64,000 bases of DNA, taken from the NCBI GenBank assembly GCA_905221605.1, contig CAJNDS010002823.1:332001-396000 (forward strand), in the 5' to 3' direction. Positions 52,930-63,996 of the stretch are shown here, in pieces. The position numbers were made by a program, and so were the translations under genes. Origin of the DNA: Symbiodinium natans (Eukaryota; Sar; Dinophyceae; Suessiales; Symbiodiniaceae). Every line of letters starts with the position of its first letter. The first letter of the stretch is position 1. The notes under the pieces were generated by a model that saw only the letters and a program-made list of their open reading frames with translations, searched no databases and had not been told where the DNA came from.

Positions 52930-53470
52930 ATACTAAAACCCCCCCCCCAATTTTAAATATGATTTTCCCGGTCCCTGCTGGCACCCAGCCCAATACTAAA
53001 CCTGTTTGAGTATTAGGGGAGGAGGGGTTCAGGGCCTTCGCCCTTGAGCTGAGCCATTAGGGTTTCAGGGTTTACGGCTGAAGGCTGGCAGGATTAGGAT
53101 TCAGGGCTGAGGGCTTAGAGGGTTTAATGTGGGTTTAAACCTTAAGGCTACACCCTAATGAACCCTAAGCCCCAAGCCCCAAGCCCTATAATTACTCCCC
53201 CTGTGTCCGCATTTCAACCAGAAAAACGTCCAAGCAGCCAGACTGCAATCCACTGTCAGAGGCTCGATATCTTCTCCAAGAACCACCTCCATGCTTGGGA
53301 TTCTCTCGGAGTTTCCCGGGCTCACTGATTCCGCCAGGACCATAGTGGCCGAGACATCCAGCCATCATCCGAGGACCATCTCTCCCAATCGTCCGCCGAT
53401 GCAGAGGAATTCAGGTTTTCGGGTTGACCCCCCCTGAAATAGTTGTTGGGGTCAGGGGAATTTCAGATTC
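52930..53470. other. no supported gene
   Basis: Degenerate telomere-like words and a C run; the minus-strand frame 53155-53343 is open but unrecognised. Confidence 0.3.
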
Positions 53471-53476
53471 GGGAGG

Positions 53477-53612
53477 GGGGGGGGGGCGGGTGGGGGGGGG
53501 TGGGGGGGGGGGGGGGGGTGGGGTGGGGGGGGGGGGGGTGGGGGGGGGGGGGGGGGGGGTGGGGGGGGGGGGGTGGGGGTGGGGGGGGGGGCTGGGGGCG
53601 GGGGGGGGGGTG
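53477..53612. repeat. G-rich low-complexity block
   Basis: G runs broken by single T or C over about 135 bases. Confidence 0.9.
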
Positions 53613-54371
53613 GCGGATTTGAATTCGGGAGGGATTAAAGCCTAAACCCTGACCCCTAACCCCTAAACCTTTGACTGCACCGTCTTAGATTCCGCTCCTC
53701 CTGGAGTTCGCAATGCTCACTTGGTGCCTTGTGCAGGTGGCTGGTCCTGGCCCTCCTGCATGGTGATCCTGGGGCATCTAATATCGGCGTCGGAATAATT
53801 ACTAAGAGTCTTCCCTTAGGGTCTATAATTATACTATAATAACCCCCCCCCCAAAAAAAAAAGCTATTCTAGTCATTAAGGCCCCTATATTACTTCAAGA
53901 CAAAACTGCCTACCACTGCCGTGTCTAGTGCTGCTACGGCTGCTGCTACAGCAGTGTTGCTGCTTCCACTGCAGCTACGAAGACGATCAGACCGTGGTGC
54001 TGACGATGACTCTCTGGGCTCAGAGCTCAGGGCTTTTTGGGCTTTAGAGGCACACTCAAGAAGCTGAACTACACTTGAAATCCCCTAAGAGGCTCCCGGC
54101 AAATTAGCGTCATTTCCTCATGAGTGCCCTCCTATTCTTCTTCAGCGAGAGAACCCTAAACCCCAAACCCCAAATCCTAAACCCTAAACCCCCTTAAGGA
54201 GCTTCTCCTTAGAGGGGACCTTTTTGCCTCCCGCCCAGTCGGGTTGACAACGCCCCTGTAACTAGGGTTGACTAGGGTCCTCCTTGAACATTTTAGGCCT
54301 TGACCTATATGAAATTTCCGAAGTTAGGGCCCTTTTTAGGGTCCTCATTATAAGGCTGCGGCATTTTTTTG

Positions 54372-54394
54372 AGGGGTTTCTTAAGCAAATGGTA
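54372..54394. mobile_element. M4 right end only
   Basis: GGGGTTTCTTAAGCAAATGGTAG matches the M4 terminal repeat. An M8-like phrase (TTTCCGAAGTTAGGG) lies upstream at 54314. Confidence 0.5.
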
Positions 54395-54412
54395 GTTTTC
54401 AAGCCCTAAGCG

Positions 54413-54513
54413 CTAAACCCTAAACCCTAAACCCTAAACCCTAAACCCTAAACCCTAAACCCTAAACCCTAAACCCTAAACCCTAAACCCTAAACCCTAA
54501 ACCCTAAACCCTG
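54413..54513 (-). repeat. CCCTAAA tract, about 14 copies
   Basis: Perfect array upstream of the exon at 54556. Confidence 0.97.
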
Positions 54514-54555
54514 AGGTTTCTTGAGGCTTTTTTGGGGGGAGGCGGTTAAGTGCAG

Positions 54556-54621
54556 ATGCCGAGCTGCTTCCTGGGATTCTTCTTCTGCGGATGGGCCTTG
54601 GACAGATGGGAGCGCGGTGCG
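54556..54621 (+). CDS. candidate exon with GC donor
   Basis: Starts ATG after AGTGCAG and reads 22 codons (SCFLGFFFCGWALDRWERG, hydrophobic) to GCG|GCTTAGGG. It lies between CCCTAAA and TTCAGGG/TTTAGGG tracts. It could be a signal-peptide-like first exon; unproven. Confidence 0.3.
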
Positions 54622-54625
54622 GCTT

Positions 54626-54760
54626 AGGGTTCAGGGTTCAGGGTTCAGGGTTCAGTGTTCAGGGTTCAGGGTTCAGGGTTCAGGGTTCAGGGTTTAGGGT
54701 TTAGGGTTTAGGGTTAAGGGTTTCGGGCCAGTTTCGGGTTTAGGGTTCAGGGTTTAGGTG
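54626..54760 (+). repeat. TTCAGGG variant array
   Basis: Nine or more consecutive TTCAGGG units pass into TTTAGGG. Confidence 0.95.
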
Positions 54761-56100
54761 TCGAACCTGAAACTGGGGGGCTTCTTCTTCGGCATTCCTC
54801 CCTAAACTTCAGCCCCTAATGTAACCTTACACTCTAAACCCTAAACTCTAAACCCTAAACCCTAAACCCTAAACCCTAAACCCTAAACCCCCTACACAAT
54901 CCTAAGCCTGCACTGGAGCATTGATTGGCCCCAAAAGTCTTCCAAGGGCCATGCTCCGCCAAAGGCCGCCGACACAGACCCCAGTCCTAGGCTCTGCATC
55001 TTTTCCTTTATGTGTTTTTTGTTGTTTGTTTTTTAAAATTAATTTCTTGTATTTTATTTTTCTGGGGGAAGGGGGGGGGGGTCAGGGTTCAGGGTTTAGG
55101 GCGGGTGGGTGGGGTGGGGTTCCGTTTTGTTAGGGTAGAAGAGGGCTTAGCATGTTCTTTTGGGGGAAAGGCTTGTGCAGATTTACTGTCGTTTCGGTGT
55201 TTAGAAGGACGCCGTTGTTTGCAAAGTTTGATTGCTTTGAGGATTGTGTTTGTTTCTAACACCGAGGCTTGCGAGGGGGGTCTAGGTTTTGCTTAGAGTG
55301 GGTTGCAAGGGGGCTGAAGAGGTCTTGTTTGAACCTTTCTTAAACCCCTAAACTCCTAAACCCAGACCAGTTTAGCGCTTCCAAGGTTGCAGGGTCTCTT
55401 GTGGTTTGGGGTAAAAGGGTGCAGGGCCTGGCGTTCTGGGATTTGGGGCGTTAGCAGTTTAGGGTTTTGGGGAAATTCGTATCTAGGCTGGCGCTGAGCT
55501 TGCGATTTCGAAGCACTGTTGATCAAACACAGTATGGAGGGTGGGGAGTTGTGCTGAACCTCCGTTTGATTGTCCTTTGTGGTTTCCATGCTGCCAGTTA
55601 ATACGACAGGCCTGGGCTCAGCTAGCAAGTTCTAGCCCCTTCCCGAAGACTAAATCCTTAGCAAAAAGCCCCACCCCCGAAGTCCTAAACCCAGAAATTT
55701 GTTTGGAGGTTCGCAAGGTGTATCGAAACCGTTTGACAGGTGCCCATGTGAAGGTCCCTGAAGCCTGCACCCCAGCACAAAAACTCCGACCAAGAGGCGC
55801 CACCAGGCCGCTTGGCTGCTGTCGGATTTTTTGGAGGCCTTTTGGGCCACCTTTCCTCAGGATGGGAGAGGGGGGTGGGGTGGGAGGGATTAGGAGATAG
55901 ATAAAAAAACACACCGATAGAAAGCTCAAGAGGTAGATGCATAGAGGCAGAGAGACAGATCGACCGCCAAACAGTACCCCTAGTATACCCCAAAATACTA
56001 TATTCCTTAATTATTGTAGCAGCCACGAAAACAGGGTACTATAGTGGCCTTAATGTTATAGTATAAATATATAGGGACCACAAGGGAATACTATGAGTAG
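54761..56100. other. no firm gene
   Basis: A CCCTAAA tract is at 54835-54890 and a G run at 55070-55081. Open frames of 70-119 codons occur on both strands between 55,000 and 56,000, without recognisable motifs. Confidence 0.3.
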
Positions 56101-56130
56101 TATTCCGACCCCTATAGTACCTCTATTTTG
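55975..56130. mobile_element. possible AT-rich inverted-repeat element
   Basis: Contains several TAGTATT/AATACTA pairs and the phrase GTAGTATTCCGACCCCTATA. Related phrases occur at 3170-3197 (TAGTAATTATTCCGACCCC) and inverted at 53788-53808 (GTCGGAATAATTACTA). Confidence 0.45.
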
Positions 56131-56137
56131 GAAACCC

Positions 56138-56290
56138 TAAAGCCCTGAAGCCCTAAAGCCCTAAAGCCCGAAAGCCCGAAAGCCCTAAAGCCCTGAAGCC
56201 CTGAAGCCCTGAAGCCCTGAAGCCCTAAAGCCCTAAAGCCCTAAAGCCCTAAAGCCCTAAAGCCCTAAAGCCCTGAAGCCCTGAAGCCCT
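56138..56290 (-). repeat. CCCTAAAG / CCCTGAAG 8-bp variant array
   Basis: About 18 units of GCCCTAAA or GCCCTGAA in blocks of the same variant. Confidence 0.95.
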
Positions 56291-56367
56291 GAAGCCCTAA
56301 ACCCTAAACCCTAAACCCCAAACCCTAAACCCTAAACCCTAAACCCCAAGTAGAACTAAAGCACCAG

Positions 56368-56445
56368 GCCGAGCCACGAGCACGCTGAGCTCCCTCGATG
56401 CGCCGCCGTCGCTCCCCGTCCTGGCTGAGACAAAGCACGACGAAG
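56368..56445 (+). CDS. candidate internal exon with GC donor
   Basis: Acceptor AAGCACCAG, 25 codons open (TLSSLDAPPSLPVLAETK), donor GAAG|GCTTAGGG. It shows the standard layout of CCCTAAA upstream and TTTAGGG downstream. No family recognised. Confidence 0.35.
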
Positions 56446-56770
56446 GCTTAGGGTTTAGGGTTTAGGGTTTAGGGTTTAGGGTTCAGGGTTCAGGGTTTAG
56501 GGTTTAGGGTTAAGGGTTTAGGGTTAAGGGTTTAGGATTTAGGGCTGAAGGTTTAGGATTTAGGGCGACCAGGCTTCAGTAAATCCTATACCCTAAACCC
56601 TAAACCCTAAACCACTAATGGGGTTTGTGGCTTAAGGCTTCGCAGTCGGGGCTGCGACGGGTCTAGGTGGCCAGAGCTCCGGGGTTGAGAGCTGCCATTT
56701 AGGGCCCTTGCAACTCAGGGAGGTTTAGGGTTTAGGGTTTAGGGTTTAGGGTTTAGGGTTTAGGGTTTAA
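56446..56770. repeat. telomere tracts on both strands
   Basis: TTTAGGG at 56446-56560 and 56723-56768; CCCTAAA at 56588-56615. Confidence 0.9.
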
Positions 56771-57613
56771 CCCGAAACCATAAACTCCAATGTCTAGAGC
56801 AACCCCCCCCCCCCGCCCTAAGTTTCTAGATTCTCTCCCACTGAAGCTCCCTGGACCCAAACACGGCCCCTAAACACCATGAACACTAAACCCAAAACGT
56901 ACAGGATCCCATGCTGCCCCTTCGTCTTTCAAAGCAAGGCCCGAATTAAGGATTAGGCTGGGGGCACGTAGGATGGCCATAGTGAAAAGCCACAGCCCTT
57001 TGATCCAGTGAAACTGTAAAACAGAAACCATCTATTCGGGATCCGTGTGATCCCGGATTCAAGTCCTCCCCCCGAAGTGCTGCTCATTAGCCCCAACGAG
57101 AATCCCACATCGTCTGGGGTTTGGGCATTAGGGTTTCGGCTAGTTGGGCCCCTAAACCCTCCTAAACCCTCAACCCTACCTGTGGAGGATTTCTTTGGGG
57201 TGTGCAGGCTTCGGTTTCCGAACCCTAATAAGCTGGACAAACCACTGAAGCCTCCAAAGTCATACAGCCCTTGTAGGGCGAGGGGCTCCCTTGAGGGTAT
57301 GTAGCCCAAGGTTCCCTGATACTCCCCACTACGCCCGAACAACCCTCCAAAGCAATACTTCGACGTTCACGGGTAGTCAAAAGTGGAGTTATAAGTAAGG
57401 TAACTATATTATATTTATAATTGGCTACAACCTTCTTAAGGGTACTTTTTTTGTTACTTAATTAAAACCACCCGTGAAAACCTCTAAGCAAACCCCAAGC
57501 CCAACACCCAACCACCAAGCCCACAACAGATCCAGAAGCCCCAGCTCCGAACTCCTGAAATCCAAAACCCTAAACAACCCCCCCCCCCAAAAAAAAGAAT
57601 ATGTATCTAATAA

Positions 57614-57644
<31 letters not shown>

Positions 57645-57936
57645 ACGGTAATATAAATAAATGAATAGATAAATAAATAAAAAGAAAAAACAAACAATTA
57701 AATAATTAAATGATTAAATACTAAATAAAAAATATTAAATAATAAATAACAAAAAAATAAAGAATAAAAAACAATGAAAAAATGATAAATAAGAAGTGAT
57801 AAATAGAACTAATATTGTTATTATTCCTTGGTAAAAACAAGACAAACAAACAAACAAATAAACCGACAAACTAACAAACAAACACAATCCAGACCCAAAA
57901 CACTTGGCCGCCTCCGTCATCCACTCAAACTCCCAG
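56771..57936. other. no firm gene; M1 element and A-rich block
   Basis: A 129-codon minus-strand frame spans 56953-57342 without a known motif. An M1 element follows at 57357-57487 and A-rich AAAT/AAAC low complexity at 57590-57890. Confidence 0.4.
57357..57487. mobile_element. M1 inverted-repeat element (131 bp)
   Basis: ACTTCGACGTTCACGGGTAG at the left; CACCCGTGAAAACCTCTAAG at the right. Confidence 0.6.
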
Positions 57937-60659
57937 CCATGTCGGGCACAAAGGGCGCGCAGCCTGGCCTGGCGAGCGAACTCGATTTGCTTATATCAAG
58001 GCTTAGGGTTTAGGGTTTAGGGTTTAGGGTTTGGGGTTTAGGGTTGGGGGGTGGAGAGTTTATTCAGGCTCGGGGTCTAGCTTTAAATGGTTCACGGGGT
58101 TGGGAGGGTTTAGAGGTTACTTGCAGATTCCCTAAACCCTAAACCCTACTGTAGACCCTAAACCCTCAACCCTGTGCCCACCGAATTCCACACTACTGCT
58201 CAGCCTCGTCCCAATCCTCCGGCTCGACGGTGATCTTGCCTCGCATTCCTTTCGCCTTGGTTTAGGGTTTAGAGTTTAGGGTCTAGGGTTTGGGGCTACT
58301 TGGAGGTTCATGGGTGGTTATAAGTAGGGTTAACTGGATCGCTACAACCCTAATTCGGGTGCTGATAACCCCACTATCACGTGTACCCATGAACCTCCAG
58401 GTAAACGAGGGGGGTGGGGATCGCGAAATGCGACGCGGCTGCTCAGGGCCGCAGGCGAAAAGTGTCAGATTCAGGGCTTCTGAGCTTCCTAAGAGCACTG
58501 GTCTAAGGCTTCAAAGACACCACGGATAGATCCCCAGCTCTTAGAGGTTCATTTAGGAGTTTGGTTCTTTAGGGCTTTTGACACTTTTCGACACTTTGGG
58601 CTGCTGAAGCGCTTTTTGGGAGCTTGGGGGCGCGCTGCATGCTGCTGCACCCTGCCTTCGTGGCCGACTCGCCCCAGGATGCCATGAGCTTGTCGACCTT
58701 CTCCTGCTCGCTGCTTACACCGGTTAGGGTCACAGGCCTAGGCTTTAAAGCACAGCCGCTGTGGGAACATGAAGCCCCGCGGCCCCCTCAACCCCCCACC
58801 CCCTACACCCCTTCTAGGCAGGCCAAACGTGGTTCTTGAGATGTCTGCTGCATATGGTATAGTGCTTAGCGAGATTTGGCTGTAGAAACTCATCTCAGTA
58901 GAACCATGAGAAGCTACAGGGATAGCGGGAAAGCACACACTGGTGCGTGGAAGATTCGACTAAGCGGAGGCTGAATGGTTACTGCAGCATATCCTGGTAT
59001 TGGCTGTTTTCGATGCCGGATCGAGTCTGTGTGGTCTTGCTATGATATTCAACTTGTTTTCCGTTTGGAATACAACCACTTGGAACAACCCTCACATCAA
59101 CAACAGGACACAAGGCAGCTAGGCTTGGTCTTGAACGCCTCAACCCACAACCCAAAACACGTTTCGAGCAACGAAGAGTGGGCGTGATGTGACGGAGTAG
59201 GTAAGCATGCAGAGATCGCTGCAAGCTCCTTTGCCGGAGCTTCCTGGTCGCTCGGGGTCACCACCTCCGCAACAAGAGCGCTGGGAGAGGGTTTCACTTA
59301 CAAAGCGCGGATTGTGGGTAGATTGTAGGGTACGGGGTTTAGGATTCAGGTACACTAGCACAGCCCCTTTGCCCCGCCCCTGCACTCATCAGCTCTTCCA
59401 CTACCTCACATCCTTTTTAAAACAGTGCCCGAATTGCGCCCTAAATTTAAATGTGCCTTTAAAAAATTAGGCCCAGAACCTCAACCTGAAAATGTACTTA
59501 TAAGGACCTATGTATTTCATAAGGACTGGTACTGGAAGTTGGGCAGCTGGTCTTCTCATGAGATGGGGATGATCATGGGTAAACTATGTGGTTTTGACAA
59601 TTTAGGGTTTAGGGTTTAGGGTTTAGGGTTTATTTGTCTTAGATCTTGCAATAATCGTCGCGCTGAGTCGAAAAGTTCTCTCGACTGTAAACCTTGTTAA
59701 TCCGAAACCCCAACCCTCTGACTTTTTATGCCCTAAGCCCCTCACCACCGAGAAAAGGAACACTCCTAAGTAACCTTGTTGTTTGCTTAGCAGCCCTACA
59801 CCAACCAACAACCCCGAGGTAAACCCGGAAACCAAAACCAAAACAGCCAAAACCTCACCCTAAACCCTAGACCCTAGACCCTAAACTTCCTAAACCCCAG
59901 ACCCTAAACTTCCTAAACCCTAGACCCTAAACCCTAAACCCTAAACCCCAAACCCCAAACCCCAAACCCCAAACCCTAAACCCTAAACCCTAAACCCTAC
60001 CACCGCCATCCCCTTGGTTGCCAAGTCGCCGCCATGAAGCCGAAGCGACGCTTGGGATCGCTGTCCCAGCACCAGCCGCCTGGCAAAGTTGGGGGTTTTG
60101 GGTTTAGGGTTCAGGGTTTGGGGTTTAGGGTTTGGGGTTTAGGGTTTGGGGTTTAGGGTTTAGGGTTTGGGGTTTAGGGTTTAGGGTTTGGGGTTTAGGG
60201 TGTAGGGTTTAGGCTTTGGGGTTTGGGTTTCAGGTGTTAGGGTTTGGGGGTTTGGGGTTTAGGGTTTTGGATTGCAAGCCTTGAAGCACCTGAACCCTAA
60301 ACCCCAAACCCTAAACTGTCTCAAGCACTGTGAGCATCGCAGGATAGACAAGACGAGACCTCCAGGTGAGCCAACGACATCCGGGCCATTTCTCCGCAAA
60401 CCGCTTGAATCCTGCACCCCAAAAATCCCCCCAAAAATACTGGCGTCCCTGAAATCCCCCCAAATCCCTAATTAAAACAATCCTAACATCCCCTAAAATC
60501 CCTAAGGATACTACCTAAAATCACAAGAATATAACTAAAATCTCCCTAACTTGCCAAGCAGAGGCTTTTGGACTTTGGGGATCAGAGGGTGCACGGGCTA
60601 TGCCCAAGGAACCATCAACATCTGCACTTTCCGGGGACCTCGATCCCCGTCGGTGGTGA
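57937..60659 (+). CDS. candidate 13-exon gene, unknown product
   Basis: Exons: 57937-58000, 58204-58259, 58447-58500, 58610-58722, 58756-58831, 58988-59183, 59226-59317, 59426-59578, 59644-59687, 59791-59818, 60026-60087, 60326-60365, 60559-60659 (TGA). They sum to 359 codons after two leading bases, all phases matching. The ATG at 57939 follows a strong acceptor and may be the start. The first donor is GC (AAG|GCTTAGGG); the rest are GT, several good (GTAAAC three times, GTGAGC). Protein-like stretches include RCRIESVWSCYDIQLVFR, VTTSATRALGEGFTYKAR and NVLIRTYVFHKDWYWKLG. Intron 2 starts GTTTAGGG and contains an M1 element; intron 8 (65 bp) is mostly TTTAGGG; intron 10 is mostly CCCTAAA. Introns of 33 and 42 bp are suspiciously short. 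No domain recognised, and overfitting is possible. Confidence 0.4.
58298..58402. mobile_element. M1 inverted-repeat element, complete (105 bp)
   Basis: ACTTGGAGGTTCATGGGTGG and CCCATGAACCTCCAGGT ends, TA on both sides. Inside modelled intron 58260-58446. Confidence 0.8.
59870..60000 (-). repeat. CCCTAAA / CCCTAGA / CCCCAAA tract
   Basis: Small blocks of each variant; forms most of modelled intron 59819-60025. Confidence 0.95.
60090..60275 (+). repeat. TTTAGGG / TTTGGGG alternating tract
   Basis: GGGGTTTAGGGTTT dimers repeated about ten times, a homogenised two-variant unit. Confidence 0.95.
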
Positions 60660-61472
60660 AGACGAACCTCGTATGGTCACGCGCTACAAACGTGTGGACG
60701 CGTGAAAATACCGTTCCCATAAAATGACCCGAAATCCTAAACCCCAAACCCCAAACCCTAAATCCTACATGACCCTTTGAGTGCCCTTAGAATCCGCCCT
60801 GCACTCCAAAAGCCGCAAGGCTCTGTACAAAATCCCCCAACCCCCTAAACCCTAAACGGTACACCTAAGCCTAAACCCTAAAGCCCAAACCCTAATTAAA
60901 GCCTAATTAAACTGTAAGCCCTAAACCCTAATTAAACCCTCAACCTTAAACCCGAACCCCCAAAGCCCTGAATGAACTTCTGAACGCAACGCGCGAAAGC
61001 CCCTCAACCCTGGAAACTTCAGGCGCTCGAAGCCCTAAACCCCTAGGCCTCAGTTCGATACCCCAAGGCAACCCTAAACTCTAAACCCCAAACCCCAAAC
61101 CCCTCAACCCTAAACCCTAAGCCCTAAGCCCTAAACCCCTGCCCTGGGGGGAGCTGGCCCAGGTAAGCAACCTTGGGGTTAGGGTTTGGGGGTTTAGGGT
61201 TTAGGGTTTAGGGTTTAGGGTTTAGGGTTTAGGGTTTAGGGTTTAGGGTCCTCCGCAACCCTCACGCAAGTGAGTCACTGCGCGGTGTTGATGGGCATCT
61301 TGACGCTCTTCCACACCTCCTGCGTCAGAGCTAGGCCATGGCGTCTTATAGGGGAACAAGCCACCTGAACCCTAGGGTTTAGGGGGGGTTTAGGGTTTTT
61401 AGGGTTTTTAGGGTTTTTTGGGTTTTTAGGGTTTAGGGTTTAGGCTTTAGGGTTTAGGGTCTAAACCCTTGA
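60660..61472. other. no firm gene; telomere tracts
   Basis: CCCTAAA-like words at 60733-61140 and TTTAGGG at 61185-61250 and 61370-61460. A pyrimidine-rich AG (CTCTTCCACACCTCCTGCGTCAG) at 61329 has no convincing exon after it; on the minus strand a 14-codon tail (EVWKSVKMPINTAQ, stop) follows GACGCAG. Confidence 0.4.
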
Positions 61473-61669
61473 AGCCCGTCAGCCCTACGAGGCCCTCAAT
61501 GACCAAGGTTGGTGTGGGTCTCGCAGCCATAGACCCCAAACCCTGTGCACCCTCAACCTTCTGGCACCGACTCTCAAGAAAGCGCACGTCCCAGACGCCA
61601 GGAGTCCGTTTAGGGCTTCGGGTAGAAGTACATGGGCGCGCTACATGGACCCTTACAATAAATCTTTAG
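61473..61669 (+). CDS. candidate exon or ORF, unknown product
   Basis: Follows ACCCTTGAAG and is open for 65 codons to TAG at 61667-61669 (PSMTKVGVGLAAIDPKPC; STFWHRLSRKRTSQT). It passes through one TTTAGGG word, so the right part may be intron. No family recognised. Confidence 0.3.
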
Positions 61670-63223
61670 CCACCTGAAGCACACACCCCCCCCCCCCCCC
61701 CAAGCCACAAACCATGAACCCCTGAAGCGAAGTTAATATGACTAGGATCTGAGATGGCAGGGTCTTGTTCACTTGACAAGTCCACCCTAAACCCTAAACC
61801 CTAAACCCTAAACTCTGAATCCCAAACTGACGAGATCACAGCTGGGGAGGCGCACCGCCCCAGAGCCACTGCCCTTGAAGTACTCCTTGCAGCAGACCGA
61901 GAACACTCCGATTCGATGTGGTCTAGGACTTACGGGTTTCATCTATCTCGGGGCTACGACGGTTGGAATTAAGATTCCGTTTTAAAGGCTTGAGATTGAG
62001 AGTTTAGGGGGGCTGGTAGGGGGTAGCCAACCTCAGACCTCAAAACCACTCCTATGCCCGCTGGACACCGAACATAAGCACCAATTGGAGCAGCAGGGAA
62101 TATGTACACGCAACTCAAGAAACATATAAGTGAATCTTTACATAAACATATAAACATATATGTGTATATATGTTTGTATACAAATTGTGTATACACGCGT
62201 ACCGGAAGAGCATCTGCATGTACATAGTATATGAAGCAAAAAAGCCTACGCATCTAGAAATCGTGGGCTTTGCTCGTGGAAGCTTCGGGTGGCCATCGAG
62301 CCGACTCGTCCAAGCATCACACACTGGCACATCAACCACCATGAACACCTGAAAAAGGCCTGAATCACCCCATACCTAAACTCTAAACCGCAAGGAGATT
62401 CTAGCATACCTCAAGCCCTGAAAGCCCTGAACCACGAGGCCCTTTATGAGTCCAGGGTGAGTCGATAACCCCTTTCGGTGATGAATCTTGGGGATGCGAC
62501 GCAACAGGAGCTTGTGTTCCAGGTGCTTCGATAAACACCTAACCCCAACCCCTATTGCGTCAGAGTATTGTCGCAAGATCATACTCCTATATTGTTCAAA
62601 TTAATACCTTCAGATGTTGTTAGATTGCGCTCAACTTCTAATATAATTATATTAATATATTGACTGTTTCTCAATATACTGTTGCTATTTGTTTACTGGT
62701 AAATGCCCTGAGCCGCCTGACTACAGCCCTCCAAGCCCAAAATCGAAACCCTGCGCCCCCCAAGCCCTAAACCACGCAGCCCTCAACCTGGAATCCTCCT
62801 GACCTCCGCTCCCCCATCCCAGACACCCCACCCCCCCCCCCCCCAACAAAAAGCTGTAAAAGCAAAACAAACACAAGAGGAAAAACAAAAAAAAAAAAAA
62901 CGCCTCCGGCTCGAAAGAGGCAGGCTCGAAAACCAGGAAGACCTGGGCTTGCTGTTCAAGACCTGACAGCCCAAAAACCCTACAGTTGTCCCCATGCAAA
63001 ACCGACCAACAGCACTCAAGCATGGATTGCGGTTCTATGCTTATACATAGATGTGTATGTATATATATATATATGTACATCGCACTCTCTCTCTCTCTGT
63101 CTCCCGTTCCCTCTCTCTCCTTCTCCTTTCTCCGGTGCTCTTTATTTCTTCATTGGGTCTCTTCTACATGTCTCACTTTCGTTCATTCTTTACTTCTTGC
63201 TTTCTTTCCTTGCTTTTTTCAAG
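61670..63223. other. no firm gene
   Basis: C run at 61687-61702, CCCTAAA tract at 61782-61815, AT-rich alternating ATGTATAT at 62140-62200, AT-rich stretch at 62630-62700, C run and A run near 62826-62900, and TA/CT microsatellites at 63056-63120. Open frames are short or lie in low complexity. Confidence 0.4.
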
Positions 63224-63677
63224 GCTCTTCCGGCTTCCGGCTGTGCCAACCTGCCGACCTCCACTTGAAATTGTTTAGGGTTTAGGGTTTAGGGTTTACC
63301 CTAAGGCTCTGGGGGGGGGCGGGCCTTCGGGCACGCTTGCAAGCACACAACGTCATGCGGCGAAGGACCACCAAACCCCTAAAAAGCATCAGGGTCCGAT
63401 AGTATGAAACGGGCCTTCGTCATGAAGGACCTTTAAAGACCCAAAGCCCCCAAAGCATGACCCAACGCGAATGGGCTCCGCGATTGCGCAACGCCTGCCG
63501 CGAATCATCAACACACTCCTTCCTTCTTCCTTCATCTCCTCTTCAGATTGCCTCAACATGCCAAGTCCATGCATCGTCTCTTCGAGATGATGTCGGTTGG
63601 GTCGGGAGTAGCCGGATCTGCAGGGATCCGTTTGCATCACAGTGTTGCTTAGTTGTGTTTGGGGTGAACTTGTTCAG
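63224..63677 (+). CDS. candidate 2-exon gene fragment, unknown product
   Basis: Exon 63224-63272 follows TTTCTTTCCTTGCTTTTTTCAAG and ends ATT|GTTTAGGG. Exon 63547-63677 follows the best pyrimidine tract of the window (CTTCCTTCATCTCCTCTTCAG) and ends CAG|GTCAAG. Phases match (0/0). The second exon is open for 43 codons (QVHASSLRDDVGWVGSSRIC, then a hydrophobic QCCLVVFGVNLF). The intron begins with four TTTAGGG copies. A further 13-codon exon after TTTACAG (63712) would fit the phase but needs a 34-bp intron. No family recognised. Confidence 0.45.
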
Positions 63678-63972
63678 GTCAAGCAGCATCCCGAATCTAT
63701 GAACTTTACAGGGGTTCCATAAAAGAATTGTCCAAACGTGCTTGTGCTTGAGTACAGTAAACGTTTATGGAGATCACATTGATATCTTCTATAGGCTTTC
63801 GGGAGACTTTGCTGAGGGTTTCTGACATGTTTATGTACGGTCTGGCCAGTGCTGTTTTTGCGGGCAAGGTTTGGTATAGAAAGCGGGGGGCTTGGTGCTC
63901 TGAGCGGTGCTCATAGGAATTACACTGCTTGCAATACAAAAGGCTGTGGTTTTCGCTTCAATCGGAACCCAA

Positions 63973-63996
63973 AGGGGAGTTCTAAGCAAATAGTAG
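63973..63996. mobile_element. M4 right terminal repeat at window edge
   Basis: GGGGAGTTCTAAGCAAATAGTAG matches the M4 end; the left end is not seen nearby. Confidence 0.5.

Noticed and set aside
53424-53645. Gly-rich frame
   Set aside because: A poly-G block; a homopolymer artefact rather than a protein.
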